From assembly GCA_020746105.1 (NCBI GenBank), contig CM036617.1, positions 146,251,061 to 146,315,060 on the forward strand: 64,000 nt of DNA, written 5' to 3'. Made by a program: the position numbers and the translations under genes. This stretch comes from Trogon surrucura (lineage: Eukaryota > Chordata > Aves > Trogoniformes > Trogonidae). How positions within the stretch are numbered: position 1 is the stretch's first letter; every line of letters starts with the position of its first letter. The notes beneath the pieces are model-generated. The model was not told the DNA's origin. It was given only the letters and a program-made list of their open reading frames with translations, and did no database searches. Below are positions 46,371 through 58,826 of the stretch, one piece after another.

Positions 46371-49300
46371 ACAATGCCATATCAGAGTGCAATTATGAAA
46401 ATAGAGGTATAGAAACTAAAATCTAATCTTTTGTGTTCTACATGTGCGGCACCAGTTGATGCACGGCAGGGCTTCTGTACAAAAAAAAACCAAAAACCAC
46501 TGAGAATTATGCAGAATCCTCTGAGGACCTGGATTTCCTCAGGACTCTGTGAAGGGCTGAGGAGCTCATTAAGAGAGCAGAAAGGCTCGGTGGCAGAACT
46601 CCCTTTTTCTCTCGATCTCCACACCAACGTGCAGCGGCATGTGTTCTGAATACTCAATGTGGAAATAGGTTCTAATTCTCACCGAGCACTGAGCTAAGAA
46701 GCTAAAAATGTACTGCAGATGGCTACATTAATGTTTTAACATACTTTTGAATATATACACAATGCAATACGTTGTTCTCACTGTGAATATCTGCTTGTGT
46801 ATTTGAAGGCCTCATGAGTTTCCACCCAGGACACCAAAAATAAACTGATGCCAGATGGTATCAGTGATCCACTCTTCCATTATCAGCAGTATCCACGAAC
46901 CAGAGGCTTCCAAGAATAGGTGAACACATTCTAATATTCTCTAAAAATATACAGAGTGCAATAATAAATAAAGTTTGGGGGAAAAAAAATCCCTTCTGAC
47001 TTTTGCCAGTTTAGTGTACACCCTATGAGAATAAGATGTAATTACCCTTATCTTAATTATCCGTAACTTGGTATGTGCAGTAACTGCAGGTATTATTATC
47101 AGCCATAAAATTATTCAGCCACAAAATTTACCTAAACTGCCCAAAGCACTGTTTTCCATACACCTATCTCAGTTAAAAATGCTTTTCTTTAATTTATTCT
47201 AAATTCGTTGGACATAAATTTTATTGAAGTGAATTCCATGTTTTGCTGATAAGGGACATAAAAGTAGTGATTAGTTTTTGGAAAAGGATTCCATGGGCTA
47301 TGTCTATGGGAACAGATTATCTTACTTTTTAAATGCTTGTACTGCTTTCACTCATCCTGTGTCTGCATGGAAACATCTTTTGCTGTAAAACTGGAATTAA
47401 CTTTGAGGTTTTGTAAAATTGGGTCAAAGGCATAAGAACTGCATCTCTAAGGCTACATCAATTGTTTCAACTGCCTCTTGAACTTAAGCTTCTCTTTCCT
47501 CTTTTTTTCCCCTGAAATTAAGATTGCGTTACCTGATACAATATTCAAAAAACAAATCCTATACTGATTGCATTTAATTTTATGATCTTGTTTATGCTCT
47601 TAGCAGCTACATCAAAAGCTTGCTTTGTTCTTTTATTTGTGTTCTGCTTTGTGATCCTTCCCATATGAAATTCAGATTTTGCCAGACTCTTTTGCCCAGG
47701 TAAAACTTCTTATTTGTGGACTTTTCTTTCTAAGAGAAGCTTCACTTTTTTAATGAAAACATTTAGTGAATTATGAGGATCAGATGTGAACAGCTAGCTG
47801 AGGAAAGAATGCTGAAAAACATCACAAGAATAAAAAAGGGAAAGCTGAAATACACCAGAGAAGAGCAGAAACCCAGCGTATTTCTGGAAGCAATTAAAAA
47901 GAGTAAGCAAGGGAGGTATTACTGTAGGAAGAAATATTTTCTGATAGAGGTTTGGTTTTTGGCATCAACCTTCCTGTATACACACGATTAAGGAGAACTT
48001 TTTTTGGTGAAACAGTTTTCCTCCTTGGTGGAGGAAAAGTAAATCCCTGACTGGCAGAAAGCGAACTAAAAATAAGCTGTGACCTTAAATTAATCAAAGG
48101 GATTTAAAATATGATTTTTATATTCCTCCCCCCCCCCCCCCCCCCCCAAGTTGTGAAGTTTCAAACATCTGAGTTCGTTCTACTTTCTTCATCGCTGGTC
48201 CACGTGTAGTACTGGCTGGTAAGATAGGATCTGGTTGAAACTGTGGCAGAGCTGGTTTGGGGACGCTTTCAAAATTGACTTTGAGTCAATGACTTTATGT
48301 AACTTAGCAAAGCAAAGACAACGATTTATTGAACTGGAAGTGACCGTCACAGAAGAGCTATCCCATGAGTTCCACTTGTCCACCATTAAGGATCTCTGAA
48401 TGGTATTGCAGGTGTTTCTATAAATGCAAAATACTGGACAATTAATCCATGTGACTGTAGAATCAGTTGATCTACCTTTCAAACATTCCTTCAGTATTTC
48501 CGCTTTTGTATACTTGTGTTTTTCTACCACTTAAAGCTTGCTGTTCCCAAAGACAGTGGGAAAAACAATACCGGTAAAGGTAAGGAGGGAGTTCAATGCT
48601 CAGTGTGTAAGGTTTTGGAAATGTTTTTTATTCTTTGTTCTTCACAAAAAGTGCAGTGGACAGCTTCTAGCATGGCTTTTAGTGCCCTTTGATTACATGA
48701 TCAATAACTGCATAGTAATGGCTTCCCACTGTGTCTTGCCAATGTAAGTAGTTGCTATCTGTCAGAAAAAGTATTTCTGGTAAAAAAAAAGAGAAGGAAA
48801 GATGATTATCAGGAAAACTTACTAGAATGTAAACCAATTCAAGAGACACTCAAAAAAATCACTCAAGTTCCCTACTTTTTTGCATTACAACATTACTTGT
48901 AACATTCGGAAAAGCTGCTGACTGGCCACTTTGCTTACTCAGAGTATTCCTTTAATTCTGCAGATTAAATAAATACGTGTTGCAAAGCATGAGACAATGA
49001 CTTTTTTATTATTATTACAGAAGAGGGAGTTGGATTAGAAAAAGTAACTCTCTTGGAAAGTAACACCTTCAAAATAATCTTGCAATGCAAAAAAACCCAC
49101 TTGCAAACAAAGAAAAAACCCAATATGAGTGATAATTAACAGAGCTAGCTGACATGCTGTTCTTTAAAAGTTAAAGATGTACATCAGTTGGAGACAGGAT
49201 ATCAAATATCAGTAGGGAGAGCAGCAGGAAACTTTTTCTACTGGATGAAAGGGATAAAAAGAAGAAAAACAAGTCGGTTGTACTAACAGCTGACTAAGCT

Positions 49301-52300
49301 CGAAGCAGAGCCAGTTGTAATGAATACCAGGGAAAACAGTATCTTCTAAATAAAAATGCTACTTACTTAGAAGCTCAAAGTCAAGATAAAAATATTATAT
49401 CTCAGAACAGCATTGAGGCAGAAGATACATGGGTCAGAGTGAAACAAAACCCTGCAGTTGCAACCTGCATGGAAAAGATTTTCTACTGTACTTTCAGTGA
49501 ACCTCAGCCTTTAGGGATTGCGGCAGGGAGGCCCAGCTGACATAGAAATGCAAAATTCCAGTGTGTGAGAAAGAACCAGAGGCATTACTCCACACCTCTG
49601 GTGCTTTGGAGAGAGAGGGGGTGAAGCCGGAATGAATGTTCTTTCCTTTTCACATGTTAAAAGCTTTGGATTCAAGCAAACCAGAAACGTTACATCTTCA
49701 AGTGCAAAGGCTGCAGAGTTGAATCTGCTGCACAAACCAGAATAATGTAAGGGAAGATGAGAACGGAACAGAATTTAGGAAAGCTGGTAACAATTAAGAG
49801 TATCTGTTTGCTTACACTGCAGTGAGGCTTCCAGTTCTCTTTCAGGGTGTTTTGATAAAACTTAATCTCTGAATTCCACTTTGTACTGGGAGCTCCTAGT
49901 AAAACACAATGTTCCTTGTAGTAGCAACTCTTGCTACCTTTCTCCTTGATTACCCTCCTGCTTGTTTACTGCTTGTTGCCCAAGCTGGCAGGAGCTGGGG
50001 AAGCAATTCTCCTCTCTTGTAGTCATTTGTGCTTCTGTGGTTGTTCAGCTCTACAACCCCATGGAAGGGAAGACCGAGACTTTGGCCTTGATATATTTGC
50101 TATCATTTTACTATATTTATTTTGTATCGTATTATCATTTTACTTTTCAAAGATGAATGCATAGCTTTATTATCCCTAAACTTGAAATGTAATTTAATAA
50201 ATGTTTCAAGTTCGACCTTAACAAAAAAAAAAACAAACGAAGCTGACTAATTCAGTAATTTCCCATGCTTAGCAACAGTTGCAAACAGAAGTCTGTAAAA
50301 GATATTTACAGCCTATGATTAAATATCAGGCTGTTCTGAGACATTCTTTTCTTATGCCCACTGTACTTCTCCATCAACCCCTAAGATTCAATTTCTCAGG
50401 AGTAAATAAAATCTCTGGGATAAATAATGAAATAAACCATACTGAAAGCAATAAAATCTGTAAGACTTTCAAACGCAACCTGAGGTGGTGACCTATAGCT
50501 TGTAGGTTCAGAATGCAAATATGAATCTGCCCCTCTGAAAATCAGATTTGCATCTCCCCTACCCTCTCGAGAGCAGGATGTTTTGCTCCAGGGTGGAACC
50601 AGGGCAGGTGCTGCCAGACCCGGGGACACTCATGGGCTGTAATGGCCCTGCCCAGCCTCTCCAGGACCTCATTTTGGCCCCACTTGCCCCGCTCCTTGCC
50701 TGAACTGGTGGGACAAACATTGCACTGCTGTCCCAGGAGGAGCCCCCAGCCCGGCCCCCCCAGCACTGGGGTGCTTCCACCCCAAGGTGGAATTTGTACC
50801 ATCACAGCATGAGGGGTGACGGCAGCAAAGGGAGCAGCGCTCTGCTCTGAACTTTAGTCCAAGCTCATGTGACCGTACAGACGTACGTAGCCTGTTTCAC
50901 TTCATTCGGCTCCTAATGAAGTAAACCGTGGTGGTTTTCCTGGTGACGGCAATGGAAGCTGAACGAACAGCTCAAAGGTCTGCTCCTCTGGCGTAACTGA
51001 TATTAACCAGGCTGGTATCCAACGCAAAAAGGAGAAGACCACAAGGAAACAGGAATCATCTAAAACAAACAAACAAAAAACAATCTACAAAATACAGCAG
51101 AAAAAAACCCACCTAACCCACAAGCAAAAAAACCCGAAGCATATCTATTAGAGATGAAGAAGAAGAGCTCTGGAAAAGGAAAGTGACTGCAGAGCCATGG
51201 ACTAATTTGGGATGCAGTTACTTGTTCCTTGGATGCCTCGCAAATCCTTTATTAAGGAGCTACGTACTTCTGCTCTACTAGCAGGAAAGGACCGAAGCAT
51301 GAGAACACTACATGAGAAACAAGACAAGGGGATCAAAAAAAAAAAAAAGGGAGGCAAAATCTGAGCAGGGGACACTAAACTACATTACGGTAGTGAATTT
51401 TAATGCAGAGAAACTGGGATGGAGCACGTTTCCTCTCTCTTCCACCCATTTGAGAAGCAGCAAATACAGAGATAAAACCCAGGCAAGTTCCTTCTTCACA
51501 GCAAGAGAAGGGATGAAATCTTAGCTTGTTTATCCTTTCTTTAAGTGAAAAATAACAGTGAGTCTTTACATCCATTCAATAATTCCCAATTACAGGATTT
51601 AAAACTGTCTGGGATTGAAAGTCCCAGTAAAATTCTAAAGTCTCTCCTCAAGTTATTAAGGGACAAAGTCTGGTCACATGAACATTAATTCTGTAGGAAA
51701 TACACTATAAACAAGGATGGAAGTAAGCTTTAGAGAAAAGGTACACGCAGGGACCCAAAAAGAGAATCCACCTTGGAGTCTACTTGGCATGCAGGCCTCG
51801 GTCTGCAAGTTTTATTTATGGAAAGGATGCAGTGGTGTTGCCCCAGAGTCCTTCCTATTATCTGTCAACTTAATGAAAACTAATTAGATACAAGCACAAG
51901 AAAGCAGCACCATTGTTTGTGATTTCTACTATTTTTTCGGTGCTTCTTGAAACTACCACGAAAGTTGCTGGGAATGGTGCTTTTCTGAAGAAGACACTTA
52001 AGCCAGTTGAATAATTTCTTCTCTCATTGACACAATCACAACAGTTTCGTATTCTTTCCTTCCCCTTCTCCGTCTCACCTCCCTTCTTTGCCTTTCCTTC
52101 TCCTTTGTTATTGATTCATGTTGAATGTGAATTGACAGTCATTTGTATGTGATAACCATATTCTCAGTCTCTCAAGATAATTCTGTACACATTTTTAAGT
52201 TGTTTTAATTTAGTTCAGCTAACTCCCCTCATGCTTTCTATGCTCTAAAATTGATTAGAGATTTCACTAGAGAATACAGAATGGCATTCTGATAGTACCT

Positions 52301-53740
52301 TAAAAATAGGGAAAAAATACTCTAGGCTTATTTTACAAGCTTGCATAACTTTTAAATGCACTTTTGATACCGTCTTTGTTTACAGAATGTTTCAAATTGC
52401 TGAGGTTTATAACTTTTCTTCATAGGAGGATGTTTGATTAGTCAATAAAATCTTAGAAAAGCTTAAATTTCTAGAAGGTACACAAGTCTTTCAACTCCTC
52501 CTCTTATATGGCTGCAGGTGAATTTATTTTTGTGTGCAAGGCATCCTAAATCTGCCTAAGCAGACTCTTTTTCAGTACTTACACAGTACGCGCTTTTGTT
52601 GTCCTTGAGAAAAACAGCAGGATATGGTAAATCATTGGATGCGTGTAGAGTTCAAGTTTAGTCAAGGATCAGTCAACCTGTAAGTACTCCTTACATTTTA
52701 AAATTCAGATAGGTCTATTAAAATGAATGCAGACTCTGGCCTTAATTATGATTTTGTGCTGCTTTTTAACTTGTATTTCTGAGTAGTGTAATTAGTAGAA
52801 AGATTTTCTCATAATGTTTTACAAATATCCCTAAACACACATACAGTTTAGCCCCACCAACACGGAGAAATAGCGGAATTCCTTTCTGGGCAGCTCATTT
52901 TGATTTACCATCTGCTTAAGCGTAAGCATGTGTTTGGTCCTACTGACTTAAGCAGGTTTTGTCAGGTTTCGTGTCTTCACTGCACGGAGATTAATTAGCA
53001 TGCATGTTTAAATGTTATGCTTAGTTTGCTCAGGTCTCCTGCAGGACCTGTATCTGGGGAACTGCTTGTGGTGGTTCAGCCTACAGTTCCTGGACTCAGA
53101 GCCAGAGACAGCACGGAGGGAAGACATCTGGGCATCCATCTGAAGGGGCTTTGGAGATAACCAGCCCTATTGGCACAGATGTTCAGACTTCCACTAGAAA
53201 CTTGTGCGATCTCCAGGTGAAGCCCTGCAAAGCCGAAAGAGCTGGAAACCATTAACCTATTTCAGGTGTAATCCCGTCTGTTACATCGTGCACCACACCA
53301 CTCCCATGCTGGAAAAAAAAATTGGGGTTAGCGAGTCAGGCGCTAGATTATCACATGGAATGTGCCAAATGAGTGTCACAAATTGGTAGCCTACTAGAAA
53401 ATTAAGCCAGAAAACTGCAGTGAGTATTGAGGCTTTTACTCTGCTATCATATGTAGCTTTCAAAATATACTTGAGAAAGCTATAACCTATTATTCTGTCA
53501 AGCAACTCACACAAGAGAAGTGTTTTTACCATTTCAACAACGTACCAAGTAGTATCCATCTTAGAGAAATTTGTGTCAAGATTCTTATAATCTCTTTCAA
53601 GCTAGCCTTCACCAAGATTAAAATGAAATCTGTTTATAGAGTACAATAAACATATGACAGAACTATCAACTTGTGTGTTGAGAGTTGTTGCTGGTAAATC
53701 AATATGGATGCTGGGGCACCAGGCACTTTAAAAATCGATA
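46371..53740. other. Intergenic, ETNK1-side part 1
   Basis: No gene supported. A 20-C run at 48128-48147; open frames on both strands at 47773-48530 without recognisable domains; a GC-rich, CpG-poor block at about 50520-50850; a poly-A run at 51337-51349. A 231-bp segment at 53067-53297 has TGTGGTG...CACCACA ends but lacks other LTR signals. Confidence 0.6.
48128..48147. repeat. Poly-C/poly-G run (20 bp)
   Basis: Twenty uninterrupted C on the plus strand; the minus-strand G20 could form a quadruplex. Likely unstable in length and error-prone in assembly. Confidence 0.95.
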
Positions 53741-53741
53741 T

Positions 53742-53760
53742 AATAAATAAATAAATAAAT
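53742..53760. repeat. (AAAT)n microsatellite
   Basis: Short run of AATA/AAAT units, about 4.5 copies. Confidence 0.9.
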
Positions 53761-56447
53761 ATAAGAGCTGAATTACAGTTTAACACTGTGTGTACAGAGA
53801 TGTGATTCATCTTGACACAAGTAATACATGCTGGATAATCAACAGAGATGATGTTCTTTAAAGCAGTGAAGAAAGTCCGTGATCAAAGGACTGCACAAAA
53901 ATTATTTTCAGGCCCACTGACAGACAGGTCTAATAGCAGGTTTAACCTTCTGAAGACTCAATTTTTGTATTTGTGAAATTAGGACAATAGAAAGTGTTTT
54001 GAGACTCTCTGCTATGCAAAATATTATTAAAATTAATTATGGCTGGAAGGGGTGTATTTCCTATTTATAGTCACATTTATGCACTGAGTTCTTCTGAAGC
54101 AATTACTGAATTACTGGGTTTGGAAAGCAGCCAGGAGAACTGCACCTGGGAAGTTAAAACTGGTTCTGAGCCTGATGTTGCTCTTTCCTTTGTGCATTTT
54201 TTATTTTTTCTTTTTTTTTTTTTTTTTTTTTTTTAAGAGCTTATAAAGCATCCGTAACTGACCTAAAGGCAAGGTGAAAAATGTAGGAATAAATGAAATG
54301 GCACAACCTGGTTTCTGATTAGCAGAGGGAGGAAAAGAGAATGGCAGAACAGTGAAGACAGGCAAGTCAGACAGGCTGTGTGTAGTCAGCACCAGACTGC
54401 CTGGTAGAACACAGGCCTGGAGCAGAACTAAAGCGCTCAGTTTCTTCAGTTGCATGTTGTGTACATCTATGGTCAGCCTTAGAATGGCGCTAATTTAGTA
54501 TGGTGTACTACAAAAACATCAGGCATTAAGAGAAAACTCATTCTCTTTGTTCCTGAGCCCTTGATTATATAACTTTTTTTTTTCTGTGAACAAGACTACT
54601 GTTGAACTGAACACTTCATAGCCTCTGAGGAACCCACTAGAGTTCTTATTAATGAATTTCACAGTTTGTAGGGTGTCAGGAGGGCGGGAGGGGGGAATTA
54701 AAAAAGAAAAATTATTTTTCAAAAGGAAAAAAACACTATTCTTGGAAACTTGAGAAAGAGTCCCAGTCCGCAGATGTTCCCTGGGGTTTGATTTGGACAT
54801 AGCAAATATTTGCAGGAGACAAAAGGCAAAAAGAAAAGGAAACGAGGTGAGAAGCTAGCTATAACTTTTACTGAATTGCTTTACAACAGGAATTAAGAAT
54901 TCCCAGTGCACCATGAGGACAAGCCAAAAAGGACGTGCCTTTATACCGTGGCCAGAAAGATGAAGGTGCTACTGCCTATGTGCTATCTGTTTTCATCTGT
55001 TTGATAAATATCTACTAGGCAGAAGCTCAGTTCCCTTCATTTCCAAACAATCTAAGGACCATGACTGCTCCAACTTCTCCCCTCTATGTTTAAAATATAC
55101 TCACAGCAAACTTCTGGAAATTTAGTCAGATTTGGGTAGGTTAGCAAGGCTTCTCAGAGTTAACAACTGAAGTCTTCTGGTATGAGTATTATGTTTAGCA
55201 TTAGCAAGATTGAATCTCTGTTTAGACCAGTTCTTGTCGAAATTAACATATGGAAAAGCTGGAGCATTCAACCTTTGATATTTTATTTCAACAAAAATGT
55301 CACTTTGCCCTTAATCCGTAAATGTCTTAGTTTATCATCTACCAAACTGCCTGGGGAGAAGCAGAGGGCACCGTGTATCACATGTTTGATCCAACAGAGC
55401 GATATTATGCTACTATTGTAATACTAACCTGTAGGACTGAACAATGTATCAAGTTGAGTGTGTTTAAAGAAATCTTTTTCTTTTCTTTCCAAATAAAAAA
55501 AAAATTAACTTTCAAAATGGCTTTACTTTTAAAGAAGAAAATGTAGAGCAGGCTAATGGAAGGAATGGGTAGTTCCAATCAGGCGAGATGGAGAAAGATT
55601 TTGAGAAAGTGCTGAGTTGGTGTATATAAAAGCTGCAAAATCACAGGAAAGAAGGTTTTAAAACTCAAAACAGTTTTTTGGAGTTTTTTTTAAACAAAGA
55701 TTTAAGCAAAGACAAGCCAAAGACATATTACCACTAGAAATGTACTCAAGCTAAAACATTTAGATCTGGAAATTTTATGACATTTGAAATTTGATTCGGA
55801 CCCCTATATTCTTTCCCTGTCAATCCTTGATAGAAATGCTGTTAATATAGAATAATATATTTACACTAATAACACCAACCCATAAATATTACATTTTCAT
55901 TTAAGATACAACAGAAAGAAATTTTGTTTGAACTCTCACAAAGATAGGTCTCTGGAGCTAAGGATTTTAAATGCTTGGTCTGAACCAAATTTTAAACAGA
56001 AAACTAACAAAGAATGAGAGAAAAAAGACTCGATAAGGAAATTGCTTGAAAAATTGTTGACAGATTAGTCCAAATGTTTAATCCTGTCTAAGAGGAAAGG
56101 CATACAGGTCAGTGAACAAATATTGGGATAAGGTGAGGTGTTCAACAGAAATTAATAGGAATAGAAGTGACGATGTATTTACATAGTGAAGTCATGCAGA
56201 ACTCTTTGGGTGACCACAGCAATTCTTGGTAAAAGACAAGACACATTCACAAGTAGATGGTTGTGGGCAACGCAGTGGAAAGGTCAGGCATGCACTGCAC
56301 TTTCAGAGAGGAATGCATATGAAATTGATGAGAACTAAACGTGTAGAACTAGCTGTTTCCCTCATAGCATTGTTCATTTTGAGCATAAACTACGTCCCTT
56401 TCTACTGACCTGGCTGTATTTAGAGTAACAGCTCCTCAAGGAAGAGA
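53761..56447. other. Intergenic, ETNK1-side part 2
   Basis: AT-rich, no gene supported. A 24-T run at 54211-54234. No recognisable LINE or RNA gene. Confidence 0.6.
54211..54234. repeat. Poly-T run (24 bp)
   Basis: Uninterrupted T24 after a T-rich lead-in. No LINE or SINE body is visible beside it. Confidence 0.95.
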
Positions 56448-56452
56448 CTGAC

Positions 56453-56887
56453 TGTGGGGGCTGAAATAGGCAGGAAGTAGGAACAACCACAAACCACGGC
56501 TGAAATGCAAAGAGTAGATTTATTCGCGCTACATGAGAATCTTTGCAGCAGCACCTGGACGGGGGCACACAAGCAGCAGCAGCGCAGGCATAAGGAGATC
56601 TCTCCTTGCTGGAAAGTGCGTGGTATTTATCCCACTGCTTTGTTATGTTTTACTTGCTGTTCTGCCTGAGTTCCCAGGACTCGCACAATAGCTTTGCAGG
56701 GCAGGAATGTGAGAGGTGCCCCCGCATCTCTCCCAGGCCTCTGTTATCTCAGCGCGGGTGTGCTGCCTGCTGAGCACACAAGGCCAAGCAGCGATCCAGT
56801 GTGATGTGTGTGCTTTCTGGCATCTCAGGCGCAAATTGCTTGAGCTACCTACAGTCCTCCTCACCAATCTTCCATTACATTCCCACA
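56453..56887 (-). mobile_element. Solo LTR of an endogenous retrovirus, minus orientation
   Basis: 435 bp with perfect inverted ends TGTGGG...CCCACA and an imperfect 5-bp target-site duplication: CTGAC at 56448-56452 and CTGTC at 56888-56892. On the minus strand it shows U3-R-U5 order: a TATA-like GGGATAAATACC (about 56628-56639), then the poly-A signal GCGAATAAATC (about 56517-56527), then a short U5 ending CCCCCACA. No gag, pol or env sequence is next to it. It lies about 1.1 kb upstream of the ETNK1 start codon and points away from it. Confidence 0.8.
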
Positions 56888-57479
56888 CTGTCCATTATTC
56901 TGTTAGCAGAGTTCTTGTGCCTTAGGCTAACTAATCAAGTTGCTTTATAAGCAGAGGAACTTCTTGAGTTTTCAGTGTTTCCTATGTGGGAAGATCACAG
57001 AATGTGAAAGGAGGCAGGTACTTGTAGGCATGTTAGGGGAAGCGTCAAGATATTTAAAAAAAGACAGGATAATTTCTTTCTTGTCTTTTTTTTTTTTTTT
57101 TTTTTTTTTCTTCCTCAATTGGTAAAATACTGCAGTATAATCTGGGCGCCTTTTTTTTTTTTTAACTTCTGAAAAGAATTTCGAGGTAGCCAGGCTTTCA
57201 GCATGAAACAGGAACAAAAAAAAATGGACGCGATTGTTCTACATTGCTCACAAGAAGGGCGATCGTTCCGAAGATGCTTAAATCAGGACGGGCGCGTAGC
57301 GTGATACTTTCTGAGCGCCCTGAGGGACCTTCCAACGGCATCAAACTACAACTGGCTGGAACTGGAAAGCAGAGCAAGGCGGGTGGCAGGTATACACCCT
57401 GCGGGGGGAAACAAAAGGGCGCGTTACGAAAGCTGGTACAGAAATTAAAGACAAAAATAAATATATATATAATAAATTA
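56888..57479. other. Spacer between LTR and ETNK1 CpG island
   Basis: Contains T24 at 57086-57109 and T13 at 57151-57163, then sequence of rising GC content. No gene or known repeat. Confidence 0.7.
57086..57109. repeat. Poly-T run (24 bp)
   Basis: Uninterrupted T24 about 0.9 kb upstream of the ETNK1 start codon; a second run of 13 T follows at 57151. Confidence 0.95.
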
Positions 57480-57903
57480 ACCGCGGCAGATGACTCGAAG
57501 CCCGATTAAAATCAGTGATTTGCCCGGTGACTGACTGGGCGGCGCCGCGGCAGCTGCGGGCCGGCCGCATTCCTTCACGCCCCGCTCGCCCGGGGAGCGG
57601 GCGGCGGCTGGGGCCGCTCTCTCCCCACACCGGCCGCCTTCACGGCTCCCCCTCCACAGCTGTCAGGAGCTTTTATTAATCCCCAACCCGTCTGCCTCAC
57701 GATCCCGGGCGCCAGCGGCGGCGGGCAGGTGGGAGCGGCGGGAGGGTGCTGACGGAGAGGCGGCTGCGAGCGGGCGGGCGGGCGGGCAGGTGAGGGGCGA
57801 GAGGGAGGTGGAGGGCAGGGCGCCGCCAGGCCCCGCCCGCTCTCCCAGGCTGCTCCGCGCCGCAGCCAAGGGGGGAGGTGGAGCCGCTTTATCGAGCCGA
57901 AGT

Positions 57904-57913
57904 GGAAATTTCC
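57904..57913. promoter_or_regulatory. kappaB-like palindrome
   Basis: GGAAATTTCC, followed by CCC, fits NF-kappaB/REL sites. It lies 91 bp upstream of the ETNK1 ATG, in the promoter or leader. Match only; binding is not shown. Confidence 0.35.
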
Positions 57914-57962
57914 CCCTCAGTTGCCGGCTCCGCCGCGGAGGAGACGTTAGGAAGAGCTCGAA

Positions 57963-57970
57963 CCATCTTG
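57963..57970 (-). promoter_or_regulatory. YY1-type site near ETNK1 start
   Basis: CCATCTTG (complement CAAGATGG), 34 bp before the start codon. Core match only. Confidence 0.35.
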
Positions 57971-58003
57971 TCGTCCCCGTCGTCTGACTGCCCGCCTGCC
58001 GCC

Positions 58004-58159
58004 ATGTCCAACTACATCCACGTCCCGCCCGGCTCCCCGGAGGTGCCCAAGCTGGACATCACTGTCAGCGAGCGGGAGGGGCCCGGCTACCGCCAGGGCG
58101 CCCTGCAGCTCCTGCGCCGTCTGCGGCCCCACTGGAGACCCGAGGAGGTGACGCTGCAG
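58004..58159 (+). CDS. ETNK1: ETNK1 exon 1 (ethanolamine kinase 1)
   Basis: Fifty-two codons: MSNYIHVPPGSPEVPKLDIT through HWRPEEVTLQ, ending CAG|GTACGG in phase 0. The MxNYIHVPPGSPEVPKL start and the LRPHW..(E/Q)EVTLQ end match human ETNK1 closely; the middle (about residues 22-31) is diverged. ETNK1 is a cytosolic kinase that phosphorylates ethanolamine, the first step of the CDP-ethanolamine route to phosphatidylethanolamine. The kinase fold, with its choline/ethanolamine kinase motifs, is encoded by later exons outside the window. The start is chosen for homology and a good Kozak context (GCCGCCATGT). The frame stays open upstream to at least 57878 but with no ATG, so the long human N-terminal extension has no obvious counterpart. 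Confidence 0.96.
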
Positions 58160-58797
58160 GTACGGGAGAGGCCGGGCGCGTCGCGGGGCCTGCGCCGGCG
58201 TCCCCGGCGAGGGATGCGGCAGCCCGAGTGTGGGGAGGGAGGGAGGAAAGGCAGAGAGGAAGCGACGGGGGGGAGGGCGGGCGGCCATTGTGCGGGGGAG
58301 CTGCCGCCTCGCTTCCTTCCCCTCCCCCTCCCTCCTCGTTCTTCCGAACGCAGCCCCCTGCGCTGAGCCCCATTTGCCAGGCAGCCTGGCGGCGGGGCGT
58401 GTCGGCGCGGCAGCATCCCCTACCCTTCTCCCGGCCCTCCTCCTTCCCCATCGCTCGCTTGCCTCTTCCTCCTTCCGCGCCCTCCCCGATGGAACTCGGC
58501 TCCCCCCGCCTCCGTTAGCGGAGGGGAGAGCTCCTCCACCCGCTCTTGGCCGGCGTTTTCCCCACCTCCCCGCCGCACGCAAGGCGCCCGCTGCCGGCCC
58601 CAGGGCTGCGCTGAGAGCGAGGGAGGGGAAGGGGAGGGCCCCGTGAGCTTCAGCCTCGCCGGGTCGGTGCCGAGCAGGGCGTGTTCGGAAAGCGCTGGGG
58701 GAACTTCCCTCCTCCCCGAGGCGCAGGAGGGGAAAGGGGTCGGGGAAGGAGGAGGGGGCGCCTGTCTGCGCGGCCGTTGCGCGGAGGGGGGCGGCCG

Positions 58798-58826
58798 CTG
58801 AGGTAACGGCCTCTGAGGTAACGGCC
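58798..58826. repeat. Short tandem duplication
   Basis: CTGAGGTAACGGCC occurs twice with a period of 15 bp at the inner edge of the CpG island, in ETNK1 intron 1. Confidence 0.95.

Noticed and set aside
53067-53297. 231-bp segment with TGTGGTG...CACCACA inverted ends, as in an LTR
   Set aside because: Flanks (CTGCT and CCACT) do not form a good target duplication, and no TATA box or poly-A signal lies inside. Short inverted ends can occur by chance.
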